Shown here piece by piece: positions 1 to 9,985 of a DNA stretch of 64,000 nt; positions within the stretch are counted from its first letter, which is position 1, and every line of letters starts with the position of its first letter. The stretch covers positions 253,001 to 317,000 of the forward strand of contig JAFEVB010000009.1 in the NCBI GenBank assembly GCA_032629725.1, written 5' to 3'. Origin of the DNA: Gremmenia infestans (lineage: Eukaryota; Ascomycota; Leotiomycetes; Helotiales; Hamatocanthoscyphaceae). The position numbers and the translations under genes are program-made. The notes beneath the pieces were generated by a model that was not told the origin of the DNA, ran no database searches, and worked only from the letters and a program-made list of their open reading frames with translations.

Positions 1-349
1 CATTCTCTTGGTCGTTTTCGCCTGCAGAGGAATCGCTGTCGCTCTCGTCGATACCTTCGAAATCAATCTGCCATATTGTCAGAGTCGTTTATAGAGCACA
101 AATAGTATAACTTACCTGCATAGGTGCGCTTTCTGTTGCTTCCTCATCCCCATCACTCCCACTGTCTTCGGCTGCTTCCTCGACATCTTCCCAAACCTCC
201 TCAACCTTCCCATTGGATTCTAGCTTATCCCCGCCTTTTTGCGCCTTCTTCTTCCTAGCAGCCTTTTCCTTCTTCTTTAAATTCAATTTTTTGAAATCGA
301 CTTCCTTCTCTGCCACAAGGGCCATCTTTAGCTTGCCTTTCACAACCAT
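1..349 (-). CDS. EBP2: rRNA-processing protein EBP2, N-terminal part (runs off the window)
   Basis: Nucleolar protein needed for 27S pre-rRNA processing and 60S subunit assembly. Exon 1 is 116-349 (ATG at 347-349, 78 codons, phase 0). A 48-bp intron at 68-115 starts GTAAGT and ends CAG. Exon 2 is 67-1 and leaves the window. The protein starts MVVKGKLKMALVAEKEVDFK, followed by a lysine-rich stretch (KKKEKAARKKKAQKGG) and an acidic Asp/Glu/Ser run that continues after the intron as IDFEGIDESDSDSSAGE. This basic-then-acidic N-terminus with the MQIDFE block is what I know of fungal Ebp2. The conserved C-terminal domain lies outside, so the call rests on the N-terminus only. Confidence 0.8.
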
Positions 350-672
350 GGTGTCGATATTGCTGGTTTTGCGAAAAAGACGTAGCTGTGAGGTGGAACA
401 GAGCTTCTGCTAAGAATTATTTTTTTGCGAGGCGGGAACTTTTTGCAGCGTAGCACTAACTCAATATAGTTAGCCGCTTTTTCCAATCGCATACCCCATG
501 GAATAATTCCACGTCCATGTCCTCAACATCAATCGCATCTCAATGTGCAAGTCTTGCTAAATGTTCATTGATCACAACCGAAGCTGTGTATCTTTTTAAC
601 TCAAAAGTTGAATATGTAAAGTAGTTTCATCACACCCCAAAAAGTCCTTTTCAAAACCAACTTCCATCAAAA
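350..672. other. intergenic, EBP2 promoter side
   Basis: No reading frame worth calling. It should contain the EBP2 promoter and leader on the minus strand. I see no clear TATA box or repeat. Confidence 0.5.
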
Positions 673-1290
673 CTACACCAAGGCTCTTCCGAAACCTTGG
701 AAATCACCTTGGACATATTGTAATCTGGCACGATGGACATACATATCCAGATCACCAATTCCTCTTGAGGAACCTTCAGAGGCATGTACGTGTCTCTGGT
801 CATCAAGGTGTGAATATTGCCAGCCAGTCAGGAAGTGATGACTGAGATCAAACCCCACCCCCTGTCTTGCGATGCTTGAAGAACATAATGCTGTACCTGG
901 AGATCTTTCTGTGGGCCCAGCCAGCGCATTGAGCTAGTATAGCGCGATAGCCAGGCTACGAGCGAGCTTGAAACGGTCTTCCAGCGATGGGGCATTTGCC
1001 TCCCCGCGGATATCTCGAAGACTGACAAGCGGACTTCTCGGCGTTGCAACATTGGCGTAACCAACAAGTGTATGAGTTGCGCCCTCGTAAGTATGTGCAG
1101 AAGCACCAGTATATATACAGTCAAGGACACTCAAATCACCATCCGTGACGGAGATCCCATGAAGAAGACGCGCAACATAATCTCGATCTTCAAAATCCTG
1201 CCTGCGCAAGCGGCTATGTCTAGTGTTGGTATCTGTCTCCAATTTGGGCAAAATCGTCTGCCCAGAATCAGGTTTGTATTTTCAAAATCT
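673..1290 (-). pseudogene. decayed kinase-like gene (fungal HeLo-associated type)
   Basis: Read on the minus strand, the segment translates as a broken protein-kinase-like C-terminal half. From 1251 down to 937 it includes RFKLARSLAIALY, typical of the helix before the catalytic loop in the fungal kinase-like domains often joined to HeLo/prion-inhibition domains. An in-frame TAG stands at 934-936. The catalytic-loop counterpart GWAHRKIS then continues in another frame (one base missing), and FDLSHHFLTGWQYS to GIGDLDMYVHRARLQ (858-673) in a further frame. One nonsense change plus two shifts make function implausible. Upstream sequence up to about 1640 gives only scraps with many stops. That it is kinase-like is recognition from memory; that it is broken is seen directly. 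Confidence 0.6.
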
Positions 1291-1602
1291 CCATTTCATT
1301 TTTACGTGGTTTCATGGCTAGTTGTCACTCCAGCACATCTTCCAGCTATTTTCAATCTAAGTCTTGCGATGTCTCCTTGGATGGAGAGGTTCTCCTGCCA
1401 AGAGTACCCTGTTCACTTCAAATTTGTCATGGATATTGCTGGTGACCTTTGATATTCCGGCAATATTCCATTGCGACGCAACCAGTTCTCAAGCGACCAC
1501 GTCAAAAGGCTTTAAATACCATACACTTCAAGCTACAGCGATATCTTTTAAAAAAAGGCGCTGGTACAACACTATTCACAGAGTGTCATCACCTGACTTG
1601 CC

Positions 1603-2382
1603 ATGCACCTCATAATGCTGCATTCAAGATGTCTCGACACCGAGCTAGAGCTCTTAGACTTGGTCTCTAATTGTGAAACTGATGTCAATCCCAGAAAAGT
1701 TGTCGATGCGTTGACAGCCCTCTATTGCAGTGCGGAACAAGAAACTCCAAGCTGTTGGAATTCCTTTCGGCTAGGAGCCAGTATCAATATCTCGGTCACC
1801 AACAAGCTTCAGCCTCTTTCCTCTAAACAAAATGGATACCTCAAAAATGCCACCAGTAGACCGATGGTATTCTCCAAAACTCTCACTATTCTCGGGGATC
1901 ATAATTACCTACGGGATGAGTACTACGGCGCTGACTACGTGGCCGACCTCCTGTTTCTACTGCTAGATACCAGAATCCCAATCCTCTTGGCAGAGGATCT
2001 CATTATAGCCATTGGAAACAGCATGACTTTGTTGAATTTGCTAGCCATCGCCCGAGAACCAGATCCTAGTGACAAAGTCATCCACAGAGACACGCTAAGT
2101 AGCCAAGAAGAGGTCAAACTACGACCCCTGTACACAACCATGATCGCCCTCGCTCAGCTGGTTTTTCGAATCCCAAACACCTTGGTCGATTTCAAGGGTG
2201 CCTTAGAGACACACCTGTATGCTACGCCTGCGCCGCTCACGAAGTCCATAATATCCGAACTCTTTTTTCCAGGGGCGCAGACCCTCGTATCAAGAACAGT
2301 TTTGGCATCAAATTCATCGGGCTCCTTGCATGGTCTTGTATCTATCTCGGAGGCAAGACATGGAACTTCGAGCCGCATGTGA
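1603..2382 (+). CDS. orphan hypothetical protein, 259 aa
   Basis: A single uninterrupted frame from ATG (1603) to TGA. I do not recognise the product. It has ordinary amino-acid composition, a hydrophobic helix-like stretch near residues 105-135 (YVADLLFLLLDTRIPILLAE, then IIAIGNSMTLLNLLAIA) and no signal peptide. It begins immediately beside the kinase-like relic on the opposite strand and has no obvious intron. It could be the surviving exon of a larger gene, since the frame is longer than expected by chance but its start context (TTGCCATGC) is poor. Transcript support would decide it. Confidence 0.4.
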   Translation: MHLIMLHSRCLDTELELLDLVSNCETDVNPRKVVDALTALYCSAEQETPSCWNSFRLGASINISVTNKLQPLSSKQNGYLKNATSRPMVFSKTLTILGDHNYLRDEYYGADYVADLLFLLLDTRIPILLAEDLIIAIGNSMTLLNLLAIAREPDPSDKVIHRDTLSSQEEVKLRPLYTTMIALAQLVFRIPNTLVDFKGALETHLYATPAPLTKSIISELFFPGAQTLVSRTVLASNSSGSLHGLVSISEARHGTSSRM

Positions 2383-2937
2383 ATCATGGGACTATAACAT
2401 CCATGATATCCCTACAACCACTTCCAGAAAAGCTCTACCCGCCCCCCTGCATCCTGTCAGTGACGTATACCAAGCTTTCCAGACCTTTGAATAACTGGGC
2501 CACAAAATTGACCCATGGCTCCCACAGCTTGCAATGGCGTGGGATAACTCGTAAACAGATGTGACGATGGCCTTTTCGGTACGAATGGTTTGATGGGATT
2601 GAGGAGAGACGAAGAGCGGGAGGCACTGTGAGGGCGAGTTGATTCACGAATAACTCTTCAAACTGGAAATCCTAAACTCGGACAATACGACTTAGGTAGT
2701 CTATCCTTCATCTATCCCCCTACAAATTTCCCTTGAAAAGGAGCCGGACTCATATAAACAGACACACAGAAGAAACATGCTTACTTCTTTCACTGTTCAA
2801 TTCAAATTCAAATTCCTTTCCAAGACACGCTCTCAGCCCCTGAAGTTCTTTCTCCTCCACTTCAACCTATCCGCGGCAACGTCTCGACTCCTGGTCTCTC
2901 GCTAACACTTAATCATCTAGCAATAGTTGTGGCAGTT

Positions 2938-3416
2938 ATGCAAAAGCATCTTGACAAGCTAGATCTTCAAAAGTATATCGATTCCGATGGGCTTGTAACC
3001 ACTGCTACAAAACAGTTTCTGCACCGCCAGGGATCCGGCGCCGTTTATCGTTTGGCAGCACGTCAGCAAGGGCTCTTTGCGGTATCCATATTACTAGATA
3101 CAACACTACATTTCAGAAATTCATCATTGCCTTTTCCAGATCTTCAATCAGCACATACATGCAGCAATATTCGCTCCAAGCGGAAGAAAAGCAAAAAGTC
3201 CATGTTACCACGTATAAAAACCCAACAACAGATGACTATTCTCTCCCTATCCAGAGCCCCAGCATTTCCTCACTCTTCCTACTACCTCCCACTCACCCAC
3301 GCCCTAACTCCCACAATGTTCCACGACCGTCTCCACAAAAGAAGAAGCCTCCTAGTAGACAGAAATTAAAAAGAAGACATATAAGTCATAATATGCCAGG
3401 CGGCGCGGCATACTAA
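2938..3416 (+). CDS. small basic hypothetical protein with a possible 35-bp intron
   Basis: ATG at 2938 follows a pyrimidine-rich leader (2780-2890). The frame runs 48 codons to 3081. At 3082 a GTATCC donor and at 3116 a CAG acceptor bound a 35-bp segment, and joining 3081 to 3117 keeps phase 0 and leads into a frame ending at TAA 3416 (147 aa in all). The joined product passes from a helical N-terminus (HLDKLDLQKYIDSDG) to a Lys/Pro-rich tail. Without splicing, the first frame would stop at 3369. A 35-bp intron would be unusually short, so either reading, or neither, may be real. I do not recognise the family. Confidence 0.35.
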
Positions 3417-3738
3417 AAGCCAGTGAGAATAAGTCGGCAGCCGCATTTTATGTCTACTATAGGGAATCATTAATAAAAAGCCTAAAGTTTTATAAATAAT
3501 GGATGACCAGGTCCTTTGGTGGGCAAGGCCACGCTTTCTTTCATATCATAATAACACCCATCTAGTTTCAAGAAAATCTACCTACTAACCTACACATCAA
3601 GTAAAAACTCCTCCTCCCTCCTCCCTCCCTCCTTCCCTCCTTACATTATTTCTACATCACACTCCAGAAACCGATTTAAAACAACGTTACGCAGAGGGCG
3701 GCAAAGCAAGAAAGAAAGCAAGAAAGAGAGAGGGTAAT

Positions 3739-3773
<35 letters not shown>

Positions 3774-3998
3774 TGTCTTGTTTATCCGTGTTGAAAGATC
3801 TAGATCTTGAAAAAGGCTGCGTCTAGATATATATATGTATGTATGGACCCTTTCTTTCTACCTCTACCCTAGACATCTATACTAGCAGCGGCTCATCTCA
3901 TATTCGCAATACAATCAGACTCATACTCATACTCATGCTCATTCATACTAGATCGGCGACTCCCCAATTCATGCTCGCTCGCCTCAGCCTCGCCTCGC
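3417..3998. other. intergenic with low-complexity tracts
   Basis: The end of the upstream frame and the 3' untranslated side of AGC1. It holds a CT-rich tract around 3608-3642 and a tetranucleotide microsatellite at 3742-3769. No gene seen. Confidence 0.6.
3742..3769 (+). repeat. (GATA)7 microsatellite
   Basis: Seven uninterrupted copies of GATA, preceded by an AG-rich tract. Likely length-variable between strains. It lies downstream of the AGC1 stop codon. Confidence 0.9.
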
Positions 3999-6295
3999 CT
4001 ACGACTTCCCACCCAACACCCTAGGCAAGCCCCTCCACCCCTCCCCACCCCCAGGCATAGCCCTCCTACCAAATTCGCCATCCAGATCCAGTATAATCTT
4101 CAACGCATTCCGACTCCTCAGATACCCCAACGGGCCCTCCTGGCCCTGCAAGCCCGCCTCCACAGCGCCAACGCCCTTATGAGGCATTGCATTCGCACCC
4201 TCGCCCGTCTCGCCCCCAGGGAGCGGTAACAAGCCCTGCAGGACTTCGTACGCTGCGAGCGTGAAGCCGAACTGTGGACTCGAACGCAGGATACGCGCTG
4301 GTCCGCCTTTGAAGAAAGCTTTGAAGCCCTCTTCTTTCATGATGGTGCGCGCGCAGTGGCGGAGACTGGTGTACGATGACTCGCCCTTGCGGGCTTCGAC
4401 TTGGAGACGCGTTTTGATGACATCACATGGTGTGGTTAGGTACGCAGCTGGCATTCCCGCAATAGCACCGGCGGTGAGTAGTTGTACGACACCGAGTTTC
4501 TTGGTTTGTGATTCCCCAAAGTAGTCGCGTTTTAGATGGTTGTAGGTTGGGAAGTAGATGGCTGAGAAGGGAACGTCGCGGAGCAGGCAGGCCGATGCGC
4601 CTTTGTAGAGACCTACCAGACCTAGGTTTTTTACTATCCACATGGCGGAGCGGCGGGGGACGTCGGTGACGGATTTGGCGACTTCGCCTTGGACTTGTAG
4701 GCGGATTTTGACGATTTCGAGGGGATTAGTGAAGACCTTTGAAAGTGTTAGTATGAGAAGAGGTTGTGGAAGCTATATAAAGCGGAAGGGGAAAACATAC
4801 AACTTGACATGCACCAGCAGTACCACCTGCCAATATTTCATGCGGGATCCAAATCTTTCCATCCTTACTCGAGAAGTGCCCTCGTACCAGATCATTGACA
4901 GTCAACTTAATGGCTTTCTCTGGCGCTACACCAATGAGTTGCGGCAAGACACCCGAGTATAGACCAGTGAAACCTTCATTGCGGATGACTTTCTTGGCGC
5001 AGTCGAGGGAGTTCTTGTACAGCATTGAGCCAGGGCGTGCAGAGCGCTGGTTCTGCAGTCTCGTTTTGACCAGATCAATAGGATACACCACGAAAGCACC
5101 GAAAGCACCAGCCAAAGAACCCAGCGCAAAATGGTGTACTGATTCGAGGACTGAGCGCAGGGCTTTCTGGGTGCTTGTCTTTGCTTTCTTCGCTCCCGCA
5201 GAGGCAGCTCCGAAGGCATTGTATAGCGGGTTGCGCCACGAGGCGTCGAGGACTTTGGAGAAATCGCCGAGGCCAAGGCGGCCTGAGGGTTCGTCGAGAC
5301 CGGCGAAGTGGAAGAGAATGTCTGCTTCCATGGGTGTGAAGAGGGAGAAGCGGGTTATGCGTGCTGCTTCATTGAGGAATTCTGTTCTGGTGATCTTGCC
5401 ATCGTCGCTTTGCGCTGTAGCTTGTCTGATGATCAATTCTACGAGGTCCATTTCCCGGATCATGTTCTGGAACGCGCGAACATTGGCGTAGGAGATCTTG
5501 GTACCTGTCGATATGTTGCAGAGGGTATGTAGGTTCTCCAACAGATGGTCTGAAAGCTTGTGTTTGGCCGTCTCAAGGATAATACGTTGGAACTCCTCAG
5601 GCTCAATAAATCCATCGCCATCTTTGTCAAAATAATGGAAAGCCTGTCGTATCCTCTCTCCCTGCAACCCTCTCAGCATCTGCGAGAATTGCGGGTACGT
5701 AAGATGGTGCCTGCGCTTCTTTCCCCCACTATACAGCGTCGCCCACTCGCAGCTCCAGTCAAACGGTATACTATCCGGACTCTTATTCATCTCATAGAGC
5801 TTTTTCAAGTCCTCATACTTAACGAAGCCCGTATTCTCCACATCGAAAAGCCGAAACGCGATCTCGTACTCTGCATCGGGTTTCGCAAGGAGGTTTTCAA
5901 AGGTACTCCAGTCCGGGAGACTGATCTTGCCCGTCTTCTTCCTGTCGGCGACTCTGAAGAGGATGCCGTATTGTTCGCGCTTGATTTTGTGCTGTTGATT
6001 TATGAGTCAATTGTTGTATAAAAATTTGTACAGTAGAAAACAAGACGACAAAGTATAGAGTAAGAGCAAGACGCAGATACAAAAGCAAAGGCAGACTCAC
6101 GTAATCTTCCCCCTCCGGCGCAACAGCATTAACAAATTCCTCCTCGCCCATAAACAGCTCCCCACTCTCCTCATCCCTTCTCGCGTTCTTCTCAAACGTC
6201 GCCTTGCTCTGCGCCGACATCTGCACCTCCTCCACGATCTCCGTCCCCAACAACGACTCCTTCACCACCTCCTTCGCCTTGATAAGATCCGGCAT
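3999..6295 (-). CDS. AGC1: mitochondrial aspartate/glutamate carrier (aralar/citrin type)
   Basis: Inner-membrane carrier that exchanges matrix aspartate for cytosolic glutamate plus a proton and feeds the malate-aspartate NADH shuttle. Exons: 6101-6295, 4801-5991, 3999-4736. Introns: 5992-6100 (GTGAGT..CAG) and 4737-4800 (GTATGT..AAAG), both phase 0. Product 707 aa, usual for filamentous fungi. The N-terminal half carries EF-hands, the clearest being DKDGDGFIEPEE near residue 188, with FDVENTGFVKYEDL before it. The C-terminal half is a mitochondrial carrier domain from about residue 355, with all three PX[DE]XX[KR] signatures: YPIDLVKTRLQ, NPLEIVKIRLQ and TPCDVIKTRLQ. The last 60 or so residues are a Gly-rich, less conserved tail. 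The ATG at 6293-6295 gives MPDLIKAKEVVKESLLG. No sign of damage. Confidence 0.95.
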
Positions 6296-7635
6296 CGTGT
6301 CTTCTCCTATCCTATGCTCTTCCTAGGGTCCAATTGCACTTCGCGTTTGCGTATGTCTGACTCTTTTCCTTTCCTCCGGTTCTTTGTCGTGCAATGCTGA
6401 ATGAAAGCTGACTGGCAATCCTTCTTTCTTTCTTCCTTCCTGGAAAATGGGGGTTTCGATTCCTTCCTTCTATTCTTCCCAGCGCAAAGATAGAAAAGAA
6501 CAGTAAAGAAATGCACAAGAATAAACAATGTAATGAATACACACACGTTCTAAAAGAATGGCAGACGGGGATTGACGGCCCCAAGGGAGGATAGTGAACT
6601 CTGCAGGGAAGCTTGGCTTGGTCCTTGTTGTTTTCTAGCTTCGGGGCGAGGGGACGAAAGCTACAGTACAGTTTTTCGCTGCAACGGAGACTTGCGCCCG
6701 TCCGGATTTAAGTTTGCGCGCGAGAGGAAGAGGAAGTAGGAGTGGGGTGGAACCTTTCCGCGTGCCGTGCTTGGCTGGCTCTGATTGGCGAGGATGTAGG
6801 GTGCAGCGGGAGGAAGATTATCCGGTTCCGAGCTAGACGCACGTGCACGGTACTTATCTTACCCTTACCTACCAGGGCGAGGAATATATCTGAAGACGGA
6901 CGTTACTAACTTTGGATGAGATTCATCTTCGATGATCATTTATAGACCTGGGTGAGATTAAGTGAAAAAGAAAGCATGCGGGATTAAACGGAACTTGTTG
7001 GTGGATTGTATCCACATCGTCTGCTAGTGGGGCTGGAAATGTCCGATCAGTTGAGAGCCACCCTTCACTTCACCTCAGCATCTTACACCAACAGCATTAA
7101 TTGATAGAAGTATCATTCCCTACGTCTACTTCTAATTTTACTTCTGTTGAATACCCTTCCATACACCCTGACGCCATATCATCAAGGAAAATAACAGCTA
7201 TTAAGCATCTGTCAATAGACGCAAAAACAATGCATTACAAAGCCCCCATTTTCTATTATGCACCTCAAGCCAAGCTGCCCTCAATTATAGACGGCTGAGG
7301 TACGAGTATGTTGTTCGTGGTCTCGTGGTATCGTAAGGTATCGTTACGCTAGAAAAGCAGAAGTCGGTGTGTCGGTGCTCGGGCCGAGACTGAGGGGCCG
7401 TTTGAAAGAAGGAAGGATGCGGCGAAGAACAAAACATGCCCGTATGCAACGCCGCCAATAATGCGGGAAAGCACCGCCATCTAGTAATTTTTGTTGTAGT
7501 GTGGTGAGGATCCAAATATCATCGACAGGAAGCACCATATCGAGCCTCAATGAGACCATTATCGACATATCTGGTCCAATAATATACAGAGAATTGAAGT
7601 ATCCGATGCAGCTGTGTATAAGTATTGGAACCAGC
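6296..7635. other. intergenic: AGC1 promoter and cyclin 3' region
   Basis: Both flanking genes are on the minus strand, so 6296 to about 7000 should be the AGC1 promoter and leader (purine/pyrimidine-rich around 6400-6480), and about 7265-7635 the 3' end of the cyclin transcript. Frames on both strands here overlap each other and look accidental. No gene called. Confidence 0.5.
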
Positions 7636-9985
7636 CTAGCCCTTGACTTGGACCATGCGCTTGAAGGAATCTCGCGTTTCAAAAGGCATCTGAGCGGCAA
7701 CATCCTCAAGGGATGGGAGCGATGGTCTAAAGTTGGAGATCTGGATTGATGGAAGAACGAATGCCTTCTCCATCTCATTTTTGACGAATGTTGACGCTTT
7801 TTTGTACCGACGATCCGAGTATTTTTCAAAGACCGCAGCATGGTGCTTGAGAGGATGCTCACAACATTCCATCATCATTGATACCAAAGGTCTCAATTGG
7901 CCCCAAGTGTACCCGGAGTAGTAGATATGGGCAGGAGTCTACATTACCAATTAGCCGTTGGTCACCAGTTTGAAAGCAGAAGAACTTACCCAGTCACCCT
8001 TCTTCAACATCCAACGTGAAAGGCAGTGGGCACCTGCAGCAATATAGCTGGGAGGGCTTCCTACGAATCGCTCATCCATGACAGTCACTTCAAGGAAGTA
8101 CTTCGCTAGGGTTCTGGTCTCCAAGTCATACTCATCCGCCTTGCTTATGCGTCTCAGGAAGCTCATAGGTCCAGGCCATCCAAGTTCGAACGAAAGCATA
8201 CTAAGCATAAAACGTTCTGCCTTGAGGATCTCATCTACCGTGTAACCGCCGTCAACCATGTATACAATCTCGCTGACAGATGGGCAGTTGATCTCCTCAT
8301 ACTTGGCGGCGACGAAGATAGCTGTAGCACCGACCAATTGAAGTTTACCGAGAGAGACGATCTTGCAAGAGAGAAAGCGATCGATATAGTTGACGCAAAG
8401 GAAGAGAGTCTCTGGGAGAAGGGAGAAGCGATGGTGAACTTGAATCAGCCAATCCATGAGGACAGACCGCATCGACCACTGAATTTCGGCCTGGTTGTCC
8501 ATGTAGTGTGCATTAGGGAGCATCTTGATCTATGAGTCAAGATTGGTTAGCAACAGGGTGGAGAAGGGTAAACACGGTAGGGGTGAGGTAAACAATGACC
8601 ATGTAAGCGGCCAAATGGATATGGCCCACCTACTAGGCCGCAGGACGCGTTGTGGTCCCCAAAAGCTTGCAAAGAAAATGTGGAGACCTACCTCAAGCTC
8701 TCGCATGTACGCAAAGATCTCATCCCCGTACTCGGTCACCATGCTAGTATCCCATTCGTCTTCTTCAATGTCCTCCTGTGTACGAGTGCTCAAGAAGACC
8801 TCCGTAGCAGCAGCAATCTCCTTCTTTGCCTTGTTGGTGACTTTGGGAAAGAGAACCGTAGTTGCACCTCCAGTGGTGTTGTCGCCTTTTGATCGGTAGG
8901 AATGTGCTGTGGTATACCCCTGCTCGTCGTAGATCTCCTCCTCCTCGTCCTCCCAATATTCTTCTGGCTCGGAGACAGACGGCGCTGGTACCTGTCTATG
9001 CTGCCTATCCGGTATCTCTTGTGCAGTGTCAACAGGTTCTTCCTCTTGTCCCTGATTTACTATTCTGTCATACGACTCGTATGCATCGCCTGATGTGGTA
9101 GATTGATCCTGTCTTGCATTCTCGTAGATCGCCTCACTTGGACTGAGTTTCTCGGGCTCTTGAGGTAGTGGCTGAGCATCGAAGTACTTGCTCTGAGTCT
9201 TGCGAAGGACCGGTTGCGGGTCTGGTTTAAGCTGTGGTTGACTTTTATGCTGGCGAGGTTCAAGGGCTTGGTGGACAGGAGGAACAGGGGCTAACTCTGG
9301 CCTGGTGTTTAGGTTGACGCAGGGTTTTGATGGTTGTTCGTTCTCTGCACTAGAATCCTTGTAGATAGTTGTGAGCTTCTTGGACTGTGTGCGCTTGATG
9401 GGAGGTAATTGTGTATTTTGTTGGCGTGGCTCTGCGAGTGATGCTTTGGATGCGGCAGGTACTGAAACTGGTTCAGACGTAGTCGACGAGATGATGTTTA
9501 AAGGGCCTTTGATTGGTGCGACATTAAGAGGCCTTTGGGCAGGTCGAAGAAATACTGCGGGCTTGTCTTGTTGCACAAGGGGTTTGACGAAGTCCGAGTG
9601 AACTGATTTCCCAGGAAGCACAGAATCATCATGAATCGTAGCCAGGCTCTTCGCTGTATTGCTCACATCTCCAAAGGCAGTTCGCTTGGCCGCAGCCTTG
9701 AGCCCTCCTATAGCCAGCATGTTGGAGAGTGTACCGGTCGACTTGTGGCGCTGGTGAAGTGTCGGTTTGGAGGAAGGAGCAATATTCTCATCGCCTTGAA
9801 CACGAAGAGCTCGCAAGGGACGTTGTGGCTATTGAATCAATTAAATGTCAGCTTGTTGTGTAATGCAAATCAATTTGCGAAGGAAATGAAGTTGTCGAGG
9901 CAATCTCGAGGAATGGGGGAGATGTAAGCCGCCCTAATTGACAGTGAGGGAAGGCGTGAATAACAAAACATACTCGTGCATCCAT
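7636..9985 (-). CDS. nimE: G2/mitotic B-type cyclin
   Basis: Regulatory partner of the mitotic cyclin-dependent kinase, driving the G2/M transition. Four exons: 9974-9985, 8692-9828, 7990-8529, 7636-7938. Introns: 9829-9973 (GTATGT..TAG), 8530-8691 (GTAGGT..TAG), 7939-7989 (GTAAGT..TAG), all phase 0; 663 aa. The first coding exon is only 12 nt (MDAR) and joins PQRPLRALRVQGDENIAP, as in related fungal cyclins. A destruction-box-like RTAFGDVSN lies at about residues 53-61, suiting APC/C-dependent turnover. The middle is low complexity. The cyclin box begins with IQWSMRSVLMDWLIQVHHRF near residue 400 and is followed by the C-terminal cyclin fold (YIAAGAHCLSRWML, then YYSGYTWGQLRPLVSMM). Intact. 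The symbol follows the Aspergillus gene; CLB would be the yeast name. Confidence 0.93.

Noticed and set aside
4895..5491. 198-codon plus-strand frame
   Set aside because: Lies antisense inside the AGC1 coding exon; its composition mirrors that gene and no motif is present.
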